DNA of 64,000 nt from Agrobacterium rubi TR3 = NBRC 13261 (GTDB lineage Bacteria; Pseudomonadota; Alphaproteobacteria; Rhizobiales; Rhizobiaceae), in the NCBI RefSeq assembly GCF_000739935.1, contig NZ_BBJU01000024.1, positions 124,001 through 188,000 on the forward strand, read 5' to 3'. Positions 1 through 8,639 of the stretch are shown here, in pieces. The notes beneath the pieces are model-generated. The model made no database searches. It was not told where the DNA came from and saw nothing but the letters and a program-made list of their open reading frames with translations. Both the position numbers and the translations under genes were made by a program. How positions within the stretch are numbered: the first letter of the stretch is position 1; each line of letters opens with the position of its first letter.

Positions 1-515
1 ATTCGCCTGTTTATTTCCGCGCATGGACAAGGCTCCGAAACCGTCCTCTTTTCCAAAGGCTGCACTCAGGGAAGATCGGCTCAATTGATATCCCTTTGCA
101 TTTTTTAGTTCAGTGCAGTCGACGTTGCATCACCGTGTTGCACCAGATCGCAACCAGAGGGGTGGGGCCGGATAGGTAATGCTTTCTAACCTAGGCGTTT
201 TAGGCCGCAGCGTGAAACCGGAAAAACCGCTGCGTCTACCATCCCTATCACGTCCGGTTGACACGGCCCCTACAGACGAACGTAGGGTCGGACGTTTTCA
301 GAAGGATTTCAGAAACGCCGGCGAAAGCTTCATTTGAAACAAATGGGGCCGTACATTCGAGACCTGATGTCCCTTCAGAATTTGTGAGGGAAGTGATACG
401 GGATCAAACAGCATTCGCGTCATGGGGCGGTTCAACTAAAGACGTCCCCAAAAGTCCCGTCAGCGGCAAGACGATGCGATGTGTCAACTTACAACAGCGC
501 GGTGGATCCAGGAAA
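1..515. other. Left-edge stretch without a supported gene
   Basis: No reading frame here looks like a recognised protein. A plus-strand frame is open from the window edge for about 36 codons and then stops. A second frame of 89 codons (258..527) has only a TTG start, no convincing ribosome site, and overlaps the end of virF. Both could be remnants of vir-region genes. I see no clear hairpin or repeat. Confidence 0.4.
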
Positions 516-1454
516 TTATCGCGATAGTCCAGAGCGACTTCTGTCACGTGAAGAAGCGTCTAGCTCGGCTCGCGTACGGTTGTAGACCTCATTGATATTT
601 TTCTCAAAGCTTTCGTTCGTCGTTAGGAGTCCCACTGCATTTGGACCGCCTCTTGCTAACGACGCACTATATCTCTCAATTGTCTCAATTACTGTGTCTA
701 CAGCTCTGACCTCAGGCCCCGCCGCGTCCCTATATCGTCTAGGATTTGCGTCCATGGTTTTTTGAACCTCGAAATCGGCTATGGCTCGGCCAAACAGGGG
801 AGACAGTCGCGGACGGCTGCTCCTCTCTTGTTGTATGCGAGCCAGTTGATCCGCATTTAGGTACTTTTCGCCTTGGACCAGCACGTCGACCGCAGGGCAT
901 TTCTGGCCCATATTCCAGGTCAAAGGGGGTTCTAGCCGCAAAATTTCGATAGAGCGTTCGATAAGTCGCGTCTTGTTTGCTTCACCAAGATCATTCAAGT
1001 GTTTTATGACACTAAGAATTGCGTCGCACTGAGCAGATTCAGGCAAATTGAGTATATTGGTGACAAATCTCGATTTTCCCGCTTCAGACTGGAACTTAAG
1101 AATTGGGCCAACGGCTCGCGTTCTGGCCGTCGGAGAGGGTCGGTTCGTCTCCCACTCAGGTAATTGATTTCCGGGAATGACCGTATCGAACACGGTTTTG
1201 GCGGAGGCGCCAATTCGTTTCATTCGCGCGTGATATTTTCCGACGGGATCACTTGTAACGGCTTCACGACCTGCACGCCCTGTACGTTCCAGGCTTCCAA
1301 GATTTCGTGCCGTTTCTACCGGGTCCTGGGTAGGAATATAAGTTGCCACCTTAGCCAAAAGCTCGGGAGGCATATCCCTATTTGTCGATGTAGAATGGAC
1401 TTCCGTACGGGACGCTTCGGATTCATCACTTAAGCTTCGTTGGCTGGGCTCCAT
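516..1454 (-). CDS. virF: VirF-type F-box effector (T4SS-translocated virulence protein)
   Basis: This 312-residue protein matches the VirF family, F-box proteins that Agrobacterium injects into plant cells through the VirB/D4 system to recruit the plant SCF ubiquitin ligase against VirE2/VIP1 coats. The F-box-like segment starts at about residue 28 (MPPELLAKVATYI) and continues through DPVETARNL and EAVTSDPVGKY, the same pattern as octopine VirF. The last 18 residues contain R-x7-R-x-R-x-R exactly (Arg295, Arg303, Arg305, Arg307), the published consensus for VirB/D4 transport signals. It is longer than the 202-residue octopine VirF, with an extra central region. Two vir-box-like sites lie 80-110 bp upstream. 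The neighbouring virH genes fit the vir-region order of nopaline-type plasmids. Plant-signal induction through VirA/VirG is inferred. Confidence 0.82.
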   Translation of the reverse strand: MEPSQRSLSDESEASRTEVHSTSTNRDMPPELLAKVATYIPTQDPVETARNLGSLERTGRAGREAVTSDPVGKYHARMKRIGASAKTVFDTVIPGNQLPEWETNRPSPTARTRAVGPILKFQSEAGKSRFVTNILNLPESAQCDAILSVIKHLNDLGEANKTRLIERSIEILRLEPPLTWNMGQKCPAVDVLVQGEKYLNADQLARIQQERSSRPRLSPLFGRAIADFEVQKTMDANPRRYRDAAGPEVRAVDTVIETIERYSASLARGGPNAVGLLTTNESFEKNINEVYNRTRAELDASSRDRSRSGLSR

Positions 1455-2164
1455 CGTGCATGCTCCTTCTTTCTCTCAATCGGTCGGAACCTACTGTGAT
1501 AAAGAGAGAGCCTCAATTTTTATTGTATTACTTTTGCAATTAACAACCTGTGATTCAATTGACCTGGTGAAAATGCACGATGTTGAAGTAGTCATTTTCC
1601 GAAACCAAAGCTGGAGTAGTGTCTTAGCGCCGTAGATGGTCACCCTCACGTTTAAGCGCCAAGCGATTCCGATTGCCACAGGCGGAATGATATAAGAAAA
1701 TAGCTTATGGTCGATCTTATAGAGTAATATTAATCAGACTATAGCATGATTTTTCTCCTAACGCACATGCTGCAGGCTGACTGATTATAAAGAGAATCTT
1801 TACATTTCGATTCTCGAATAAGATACCGAACCACGTCGAAACGGTCGCATTCCTGGGGGCAGAACAAGATTAGTGCGAAATCGTACGCTCTCATAAGCGA
1901 TTTAGGTTTTCCGGGCGCATTTAAACTACCCCGTTTTCGCGAGGTCAGTCAATTGATGCAGCCTGTGCACGGTGCTGGAGATGGCGATCCGAACCGATGG
2001 TTATCATACTCTCATCCGCGGATTTTCACCGCCTGACCATATTCGATGCGGGCTTGCCTCTCTCTAAGGACGGATATCTATCCCAACGTAAGTCGAGGGT
2101 TCCCTGTTCTTTGGCCGTCATCTCCAGCATGCTGCACAGGCAGAAAGGTGCGGTACGTCTCGGG
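1455..2164. other. AT-rich intergenic region between virF and the IS110 remnant
   Basis: This stretch holds the virF promoter, an AT-rich segment (about 1680-1850) and the left arm of the 28-bp inverted repeat (1860-1887). No protein-like frame was found apart from out-of-frame transposase debris from about 2026 onward. Confidence 0.5.
1532..1565 (-). promoter_or_regulatory. Pair of vir-box-like sites upstream of virF
   Basis: Two sites with vir-box cores lie on the virF coding strand. The core CAATTG is at 1556-1561 and a core AATTGC at 1536-1541. Against RTTDCAWWTGHAAY they score about 11/14 and 10/14. Their centres are 20 bp apart, close to two helical turns, as expected for VirG dimers side by side. 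The match is imperfect, so this is a candidate. Confidence 0.45.
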
Positions 2165-3507
2165 CTATGCTGGGATCGGCACGTGCCGGGCAATATCCCA
2201 GATAAAGCCAGCAAGTTCGCGCGCAATAGCGGTCAGAACACGAGGTTGTGGTTTCCCGGTTTTTGAAAGGTCCCGGTACCGCTTGCACAATCGCGTCTGC
2301 GCTTTCCAGCCAATATCTTTAATCTCTTGAGGCTGATGCTGACTGCGCTTCAAAAAAGGATGTCTTTCTCGAGGTGGGTGTCGATACGACAACTAGCTTC
2401 AACCATCATGGTTCGGGCCAGGGCATTACCTGTCTTTGTAATGCGCCCCCGTCTGACTGTCCTGCCGCTGGAATGCTCACTTGGCACCAGCCCCAACCAG
2501 GCCATGAGCTGGCGTGGATTGTCGAAGCGGTTGATGTCGCCGATCTCTGCGGCCAGTGTCGCAGCGATGATCGTGTTGACGCCGCGCAATGATCGCAGGG
2601 CATCGACCAGTGCATCAAAACGCCAATCCTTTACAGCATCTTTAATGGCCTGATCCAACGTGGCGATGCGCTCTTCGATCTGGCGGATGGTTCGCTTCAG
2701 TTCCTCAAAAGCCAGTTGCTGATGTGGAAAGCGGAATTTGCGCAGCTCATTGACCCAGCGCCAATGGATTTTGGTCCAGTAAGTAGGTCGATTGTAGCGA
2801 AGGCCATGCCGCAGCAGAAAGCTCTGGAGCTGCTGTTTTGCAATCTTCAGCGCATCCAGGGACTGTTTGCGGGTTCGGATCAGATCCCGCATAGCTTCCT
2901 GTTCTTCATCCGGTGTCCAGACCGGGGTCAATTCGCCTGCTCGCCACAGCCGCGCCAGCATTTCCGCATCGCGTCGATCGGTTTTGATCCGGTCGCCTGC
3001 ACGACGAGGGATCATGGCCGGAGAGACGACAGCACAATCAAATCCAAGCTTCGTGAGCAAGCGATGCAGACCGTATCCGCATGGGCCTGCTTCATAGCAG
3101 AAGATGGGTTGGGTGTTTGCGGCAACAAGCCGCTTGGTGAGACCTAGAACACTATCTGCAGTATTTTCAATCACACCGTGAAATCGGATCTCTCGATTCC
3201 GACCGTCGTCAGCAATGGCGACAGCTATCGTGTCAGCATGAACGTCGAGGCCTACATAAACTATTTTCTCCATGGCTTTTCCCTTCGAAACCAATATTGG
3301 CTCAGCAAGGAAAACCTAGCGGCTTTACCGCCAAAAATCGCTCATCTGGTCTAACCGAATTCGTGCATATTTCCCGTAGTTTGCGGCCTGTGCTGAATAA
3401 GAAGTTTTAGGGTGAAATGCTATTTAAGACTCAGTTTTGGGAACGGATATCCATCTCGATCATCACTTTCCCGGCCAAACGTACGATTTCGCACTAATCT
3501 TGTTCTG
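1860..3507. repeat. Perfect 28-bp inverted repeat flanking the IS110-family copy
   Basis: Positions 1860-1887 and 3480-3507 are exact reverse complements over 28 nt and diverge immediately on both sides. The left arm begins CAGAACAAGATTAGTGCG; the right arm ends with its complement. They enclose 1,592 bp with the broken IS110-like transposase. IS110 elements normally lack terminal inverted repeats of this kind, so the arms may belong to another element into which the IS110 copy inserted, or may be duplicated flanking sequence. Confidence 0.75.
2165..3273 (-). pseudogene. IS110-family transposase, frameshifted near the C-terminus
   Basis: The first frame (2350-3273) gives an IS110/IS116/IS902-type transposase. 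Its N-terminal RuvC-like DEDD domain shows GLDVHADT, YEAGPCG and KTDRRDAEML. The C-terminal domain shows LRSLRGVNTIIAATLA and the PSEHSSG motif with the catalytic serine. Around 2390 the reading shifts: the expected continuation (SYRHPPRERHPFLKRS, KAQTRLCKRYRDL, LTAIARELAGFIWDI) is in another frame that ends at 2165. More matching debris in a third frame reaches about 2026. I chose ATG at 3273 because the next in-frame upstream start is a TTG and an AGGGA lies just before the ATG. The copy is therefore probably inactive. Confidence 0.82.
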
Positions 3508-3548
3508 ATCCCTTTCTACGGCTTAATGCCAAGCGACAGTGGTTACGA

Positions 3549-4724
3549 TTATATAAGCGTAACCGGTAGACTAATCGGTCCGCGGAAGCCGAAGCCGCGC
3601 CATTGCACCGCGTCCGGGTTAGTCAGCGTCATGTTCGGAAAACGTTCAAACAGCGTAGGCAACATGATCGCCCCGACGGTTTGACGCGAGATTTGCGCAC
3701 CGGCACAGTGATGCGGCCCCGAGCCGAAGGACTGGTGCGCATTATTCTGGCGGAAGACATTGAAGCGCTCTCCGTCGTCAAAGACATCTTCATCACGATT
3801 GGCAGAGGCTTGGATGGTCATCACGGTATCGCCCTTCGGGACAAGAAAACCGCGAATTTCCGTGTCCTCCAGGACGAGGCGCGAACTCGCCTGGATCGGA
3901 GCAACCCAGCGCACGCCCTCCTCGAAGACTTGCCCCCAGCACTGCTGCCTCTTAACCTCCTCGAACTGCTCCGGATTGGTCAGCAATCCATAGATGATCG
4001 TGCCAAGAGCGTCGCGAGGCTCGTTGATGCCTCCGCCGACGGCGATTTTGATGTTGGCGTAAATCTGGCTCATGGGTATGGGATCAGACGCGGTCACCAT
4101 GATCGCGAAAGCCGAGGGGTTCGGTTCCGCCCGGTGCTTTTCGACCAAGTTGTCGAAGAGCCGGTTCATCTCCGCATTGGCTTCGTTTGCCCGCTCGAAA
4201 GGCTCAGGCCGCCATCCGAAGTTGCCCGCCCCTTCAATTAGCCGCTGCGACCAACGTATCATTTCTGCGTCGGATGCTTCGCTAATTCCAAGGATATGAG
4301 CCAGGATACGGGCAGCCACCGGGCCGCAGATCTCCGCGAACAGATCTACTGTGCTGCCGCGGGATAGGCGATCAAGATACTCGTTTACAATGTCCCGATA
4401 GATCGCCGCCCAATGCTCCGCGGTCGTTTTGGGAGCAAAGGCCTTAGCCATGGCCATTCTTTCGCGGGCGTGTTCCGCGCCGTCCTTGCGCATTAGAGTA
4501 TGGGCCTGGAAGGCCGGCTTCATTGGCGTGTTGGGGTCATCCGAACTGAAGCGCCTGGGCTGATCCTTCACCATCTTCGTATCGGAGGCCTTGGTCAGAA
4601 ACGTTCGCATCACTGAGGCGACCCGCACCACCGGGGTCTGCGCGCGCATTCGGCGATAAATCGGATAGGGATCAAGTGTAAGGTCGTCGATTGTGGTTAC
4701 GCGATCCACTGGTGCCAATTGCAT
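3549..4724 (-). CDS. virH2: Cytochrome P450, vir-region type (VirH2-like)
   Basis: This is a 391-residue bacterial soluble P450. The heme-binding loop FGSGPHHCAGAQISR carries the FxxGxxxCxG pattern with the ligating cysteine. The I-helix segment GGGINEPRDALG and an ExxR-like segment lie in the expected order. It follows the other P450 by 76 nt on the same strand, and the pair sits next to virF, as virH1-virH2 (pinF1-pinF2) do on Ti plasmids. VirH2 of octopine plasmids O-demethylates ferulate-like phenolics that act as vir inducers; that role is known for the family and inferred here. Redox partners are not in the window. Assignment of 1 versus 2 rests on order in the operon. Confidence 0.72.
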   Translation of the reverse strand: MQLAPVDRVTTIDDLTLDPYPIYRRMRAQTPVVRVASVMRTFLTKASDTKMVKDQPRRFSSDDPNTPMKPAFQAHTLMRKDGAEHARERMAMAKAFAPKTTAEHWAAIYRDIVNEYLDRLSRGSTVDLFAEICGPVAARILAHILGISEASDAEMIRWSQRLIEGAGNFGWRPEPFERANEANAEMNRLFDNLVEKHRAEPNPSAFAIMVTASDPIPMSQIYANIKIAVGGGINEPRDALGTIIYGLLTNPEQFEEVKRQQCWGQVFEEGVRWVAPIQASSRLVLEDTEIRGFLVPKGDTVMTIQASANRDEDVFDDGERFNVFRQNNAHQSFGSGPHHCAGAQISRQTVGAIMLPTLFERFPNMTLTNPDAVQWRGFGFRGPISLPVTLI

Positions 4725-4800
4725 TGGGAGTTCTCCCGGTTCATTTAATCCTGGCTGTGATACTCAACGTCATCTCCGTCAACCGAACGGAACGGTGACC

Positions 4801-6060
4801 TCACCGATCGACGCCCAGATTGACTGTCATCCCCGTGGCGCGCCGTGCACCCCCGTGACCTATCATCCGTGGCCAGTCGCCTGTCACCCTAAGGCTCGGC
4901 GCGCGGCGCAGAAGTGTTCTAAGTCCTTCTTGCAATTCAATCCGCGCCAGAGCTTCGCCGAGGCACCGATGCACACCCGCGCCAAATCCGAGGTGCCTGC
5001 GCATTTGTTTGCGTTTTATGTCAAAAAGCTGAGGATGCTCGTAGTGTCTCTCGTCCCGCAGGCCGGACATGATGCTTAGGGCTAGGAAACTTCCCTTTGG
5101 CAATACGTACCCATCCAGATCAATATCTTCGAGCGCCAACCGCGGGAAAGACCCAACTGATGGCTCGAAGCGAAGCCCTTCCTCCACTGCGGCCGCGACG
5201 CCGGATTGATCGTGGCATAGAGAGGACCAGACAACAGGATTTTGCAGCAAAAGAGTCGGCAGCATCACCATCGCGTTACGAGTTGCATCGCTTCCGGCGA
5301 GTATGAGAAACACCAATTGCATGATCTCCTCGATGGGTGAAAGCGTTCCTTCTTCCCGCACCGCTTTCAAGTAGCAAGAGAGGAAGTCATCGCTTATACG
5401 TCGGCTGCGATCCGCTACCACTGCCCGGACATAATCCTGGAGCTCGACGGCAGAAGCCTCAATCTCCGGAAAATCGTCTTCTCCCCACGAAGGACTTAAG
5501 CAGCGCGAAACGTTGTAAACAAGTCGTGTGAAGAAAGGTGCATCCCCAAATGGCAAACCAAGTACACTGGCAATCGTTAGCGCAGGCAATTTCGACGCGT
5601 ACATTTCAGCAAAGTCAAAATCGTCAACTCTCGGTACATCGTCCCACAAATGCTCCGTTAACTTCGTGATCTCCGGGCGTAGCGCGTCGATCATCCGGAA
5701 TGCAAAGGTCTTCGCAAAGGCTGAGCGCCGTTTCACATGGACCTCGCCGTTTGAAAAGAGCATGCTGTAGCGGATTAAGTCGAAAACGGCGCCGCGGGTT
5801 ACGCCTCGATTTAACATGAGTTCTGTTTCTATTTGCCTCGTACGAGGATCGGTGCCCAGCAGAAAGATATCATCCGCGCGGAGAACCAAAAAGACGCCGT
5901 CCTCCCTCCGAAGGAACGGGCGCTTAGGTCGCCATTCAGCAAAAATTTCATGGCCTTCAGAATCAAGCCTGCTTACAGGAACAGCATCAGGATCGAGCTC
6001 TTTTGGCTGCGTGGCGTTTTGAAACTGCTGGTCGGTCCCAGAAATGCTGCTCGTGATCAT
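4801..6060 (-). CDS. virH1: Cytochrome P450, vir-region type (VirH1-like)
   Basis: This is a 419-residue P450 and the first gene of the two-gene P450 operon. The heme loop is FGAGVHRCLGEALARIE with the conserved Cys and Gly, and the I-helix carries LAGSDATRNAM. No signal peptide or membrane segment is visible, so it should be cytoplasmic. A good vir-box match lies about 130 bp upstream (6190-6203), supporting plant-signal induction by VirA/VirG. The substrate is not predictable from sequence; plant-derived phenolics are likely from the virH family. Confidence 0.74.
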   Translation of the reverse strand: MITSSISGTDQQFQNATQPKELDPDAVPVSRLDSEGHEIFAEWRPKRPFLRREDGVFLVLRADDIFLLGTDPRTRQIETELMLNRGVTRGAVFDLIRYSMLFSNGEVHVKRRSAFAKTFAFRMIDALRPEITKLTEHLWDDVPRVDDFDFAEMYASKLPALTIASVLGLPFGDAPFFTRLVYNVSRCLSPSWGEDDFPEIEASAVELQDYVRAVVADRSRRISDDFLSCYLKAVREEGTLSPIEEIMQLVFLILAGSDATRNAMVMLPTLLLQNPVVWSSLCHDQSGVAAAVEEGLRFEPSVGSFPRLALEDIDLDGYVLPKGSFLALSIMSGLRDERHYEHPQLFDIKRKQMRRHLGFGAGVHRCLGEALARIELQEGLRTLLRRAPSLRVTGDWPRMIGHGGARRATGMTVNLGVDR

Positions 6061-6513
6061 TTTTACATACTTTCATCGAAGTCGATACCAGAATCGACGT
6101 AAACCGTATGGGAATTCAAAGCCTTAGCTTCAATAATAAGCCTTCGGTTTAACGTAGCAACAAAAGATATGTCGACAAATTTGAATCTCGTTTCATCTGT
6201 AATATGGTCGAAATTATATTTCCGGCTTTGGTGCTTGAGGCGCTCGTCGCACAGGCCGCAGGCTACCGTCGACCAACTTTGTCCGTCGCGGAATTGGTGG
6301 AAAGCTGTAGGGATTGCGCCTAAGTTTGCCGCAAAGGCATTGTCCATTTTAAGCACAAAAGTTAGATGTGCGAATTCCACTCTGAACCCGGCCGCCATTC
6401 CAATCATTGACCGGCCACCATTCCTATCAATAACCGGTCAGTTTCCGGCACTCAAGTTCCCCTGGGTCAGCAACATTGGCATGTGTCCCCTCGATATCCA
6501 CGAGGGGAATTTA
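6061..6513. other. virH1 promoter region and left end of the IS21-family fragment
   Basis: The first ~300 bp hold the virH1 leader and vir box. From about 6388 the sequence carries two tandem 23-bp direct repeats (6388-6410 and 6411-6433, CCGGCC-CCATTCC-ATCA pattern) followed by ACCGGTCAG. Multiple short terminal repeats of this kind are typical of IS21-family ends. A minus frame of 114 codons (6063-6407) runs through it but starts inside the IS end, so I do not call it. Confidence 0.5.
6190..6203 (-). promoter_or_regulatory. vir box upstream of virH1
   Basis: Read on the minus strand the site is ATTACAGATGAAAC, which matches the vir-box consensus RTTDCAWWTGHAAY at 13 of 14 positions. It lies about 130 bp before the virH1 start and points the right way. 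VirG binding is inferred. Confidence 0.6.
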
Positions 6514-7046
6514 ATGCCTGCAAAAAGAAAGCTGACCATGCGACACATACGACAAATGCTGCGGCTTGCGGGTAGCGGAACGAGTAGCCGCGAGATCGCT
6601 GTAATGCTTGGCATTGCTCGCAGCACCGTGCAGGACAACTTGAAGCGGGCTGCGATGGCAGGGCTGAGTTGGGCCCTCGCCAGCGGCCTGACAGACGATG
6701 TTCTCGAGGCCAAGCTCTTCGTTCACCCCGGCGTCAAGCGGGGCCAGCGACTGCGCCAAGAGCCCGACTGGGGACCGCTTTCAATCGAGCTGAAGAAGCC
6801 AGGCGTGACGCTGCTGATTCTTTGGGAGGAATACCGCAGCGCCCATCCGGATGGGTATGGATATAGCCGTTTTTGCCAGCTGTTCCGCGGCTTTGAGAAG
6901 CGCCTGTCACCGACGATGCGCCAGGAACACATCGCCGGCGACAAAGTCTTCGTTGATTATTCCGGCAAGAAGGTGCCGATTGTCGATCGCAAGACCGGTG
7001 AGATCCGCGAGGCGGAACTGTTCCTCGGCGTGCTCGGCGCGTCGAG
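6388..7046 (+). mobile_element. IS21-family insertion sequence, 5' fragment
   Basis: The fragment has terminal-type direct repeats at its left side, then the start of istA, and breaks off at about 7046 inside istA. No istB or right end is present. The break coincides with the point where the reverse strand becomes the truncated P-loop kinase gene, so insertion was followed by a deletion, or the element inserted as a fragment. Confidence 0.75.
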
Positions 7047-7050
7047 CTAC
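6514..7050 (+). pseudogene. istA: IS21-family transposase IstA, 3'-truncated
   Basis: The frame starts at ATG 6514 with GAGGGGAAT upstream. It encodes about 179 residues of IstA: an N-terminal helix-turn-helix (MRHIRQMLRLAGSG, SSREIAVMLGIARSTVQDN), the linker ILWEEYRSAHPDGYGYS, and the start of the integrase core (AGDKVFVDYSGKKVPIVD). The family protein is about 500 residues. After VLGASSY the frame runs by chance into unrelated DNA to 7422. The DDE catalytic core is mostly missing, so it cannot be active. Confidence 0.85.
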
Positions 7051-7142
7051 TGTACGAGAGGAAGATCGGTGATCTTGGCGAGTTGCTTCGCAAGCGTGGA
7101 TTTTCCAGCACCTGGGCAACCGACGATCAAGACGCGTTTCAT
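7047..7142 (-). pseudogene. P-loop kinase (adenylate-kinase-like), N-terminal stub
   Basis: Thirty-one codons encode [20 protein letters not shown] and continue to a stop created at the junction with ist[10 protein letters not shown] is a clean Walker A motif, and the spacing matches small adenylate-kinase-like or topology-modulation ATPases. The gene begins 35 nt after the stop of the epimerase-like gene, so it was probably the last gene of the acc operon until the IS21-related rearrangement removed the rest. Confidence 0.7.
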
Positions 7143-7176
7143 TTCCTGTCCCCCGTTTGAGGCCCTACCAGCTCCT

Positions 7177-8160
7177 TTAGTTGGAACAACAGCAATCGGT
7201 CAGTTCAACTTGCAACGAGTTCTTGCAGCTTTCGCCAGGCAGAAGCAAAGGTCTGTCCTGTGCCAGGTCGGTGCGGGGTTCGACGCCGAGCGCAAACACT
7301 CCAGACTGATAAGCTCTCCAGATAGCAAGCTTGTTCAGTTGGTCGCGAGTGAACGTCAGGCCGACGGATATGTCGAGTTCACGGTTGCTGACAACGATCG
7401 GATCCGCTTCCGGAATCTCTAGGCTATCGACCGAGTCGACGTATTCGCCGTAATCGTCACTTGGCCGAGGTGGATCCACGACCAATTTTGCCGCAAGGAG
7501 CTCAGGAAGACCCGTGATCTCGAGGTTCTGATCCAGAAACGGATAGCCGTAGTTCAGGTGATAGATTATTGCATGTCCAGACGGGCGAAACCCCCGGTTT
7601 GTCACTGTGTCGTCAATCCGCAGCACCTGACCAAAGACTGGTAAAGTGATCCTCCGTCTCAGCTCCAGGTTTTCGCCGAAGACACTTGCCTGCCTGACGA
7701 TCCCCTCACAGAAGATCTCACCGGATTCTGGGTCGACGTCATATCCGACCAATCTTGCTTTTTCGGTCGAGATTCTGCCATGCTGAGGCATGCTTTTCGT
7801 CTTCAGGTGCGGATGATTATAGTGGGCCATATCAACTTCCAGAGGACGGCTGATGTGGTCGAGCCCGCATGTCACAAGGAAGCCATCGAAGTTGCGCATG
7901 AAAGCCCAGCCGCCTTCGGAGCCTGGATCAACCATTGGAAAACGCATCTGAATCGGCGAGTTCCAACCAATATTGGTCCCCCTAAACGAAAGGCTGGAAA
8001 TATCGAAGCCGCGATCCAACGCCACTTCGAACGCAATTCCTGTTGCATTTCGAGCGATCAACAGCCGTTGGCCACGCGCCGGACCGTCCTCGAGGGTCGC
8101 CAGCCGGATATCTGCTATGGCTCTTAGGTCGGGTGTTTTCTTGAGAAGTTCGATGTCCAT
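7177..8160 (-). CDS. Aldose-1-epimerase-like protein (DUF4432 type)
   Basis: This 327-residue protein resembles the DUF4432 branch of the aldose-1-epimerase (galactose mutarotase) superfamily: conserved stretches include [28 protein letters not shown] and [13 protein letters not shown] 8160 is chosen because GAGGA lies 4-8 nt before it; a longer frame has no site. It is 20 nt downstream of the NUDIX stop and co-oriented with acc, so it is likely in the same transcript. A role in interconverting the anomers of the sugar freed from agrocinopine is plausible but not shown. Confidence 0.72.
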   Translation of the reverse strand: MDIELLKKTPDLRAIADIRLATLEDGPARGQRLLIARNATGIAFEVALDRGFDISSLSFRGTNIGWNSPIQMRFPMVDPGSEGGWAFMRNFDGFLVTCGLDHISRPLEVDMAHYNHPHLKTKSMPQHGRISTEKARLVGYDVDPESGEIFCEGIVRQASVFGENLELRRRITLPVFGQVLRIDDTVTNRGFRPSGHAIIYHLNYGYPFLDQNLEITGLPELLAAKLVVDPPRPSDDYGEYVDSVDSLEIPEADPIVVSNRELDISVGLTFTRDQLNKLAIWRAYQSGVFALGVEPRTDLAQDRPLLLPGESCKNSLQVELTDCCCSN

Positions 8161-8180
8161 GTCGTCCTCAATTGTGTGGG

Positions 8181-8639
8181 TCACTGCTGTCGCAGCTTTA
8201 AAAGCAGTTGTTTGAGCTCCGGCTCGATAACCAATCCAGAAGCTTCCTCCGGAGAAAACCACCTGATCTGGCGTTGTCCTTTCTCGGGGAAATCATCCTT
8301 CAGGGTCGATACGGTCAGCAGGTGAACCTGAACCAGACAAGGGATGAATTCGTCATGTGATACCTTCTTGTCATAGCGGTAGTGACCATACGGGTTTTTG
8401 CAGACTCTTCCCCGCACGCCGGCTTCTTCCCAAGCTTCCTCCCGTGCGACTCGATGAAGCTTTTTCCTGCCCTCCGACCAGCCCTTGGGGATTACCCAGC
8501 GGCCAGTTTCGCGGCTGGTGATCAGAAGCGCTTCCATCTCGCTGTTAACAAGGCTTGTCGAGCGTACGCAAATCGCGCCGCATTGGTCCGCGTCGACCAG
8601 TGGCGATCTGTGACCGTTATTGTCAGAGGCGCGCCGCAT
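8181..8639 (-). CDS. NUDIX hydrolase
   Basis: This 152-residue protein has a NUDIX box ending in EEAWEEAGVRG, preceded by VIPKGWSEGRKKLHRVA, as in rhizobial diphosphoinositol-polyphosphate-type NUDIX enzymes. The glycine-to-glutamate spacing is one residue shorter than canonical, with Lys at the usual first Glu. Its ATG overlaps the accG stop (TAATG), so translation is coupled to the acc operon. The substrate is unknown; a role in sugar-nucleotide or phosphosugar cleanup would fit. Confidence 0.8.
   Translation of the reverse strand: MRRASDNNGHRSPLVDADQCGAICVRSTSLVNSEMEALLITSRETGRWVIPKGWSEGRKKLHRVAREEAWEEAGVRGRVCKNPYGHYRYDKKVSHDEFIPCLVQVHLLTVSTLKDDFPEKGQRQIRWFSPEEASGLVIEPELKQLLLKLRQQ

Noticed and set aside
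258-527. 89-codon plus-strand frame at the left edge with a basic C-terminus, considered as a second small effector
   Set aside because: Only a TTG start, no ribosome site, overlap with the end of virF, and no R-x7-R-x-R-x-R pattern.
6063-6407. 114-codon minus-strand frame just upstream of virH1
   Set aside because: Its start lies inside the IS21 terminal repeats and the vir box falls within it; more likely chance than a gene.
7051-7422. Continuation of the istA frame past the break
   Set aside because: The residues are the complement of the kinase stub and the epimerase-like gene, not transposase.
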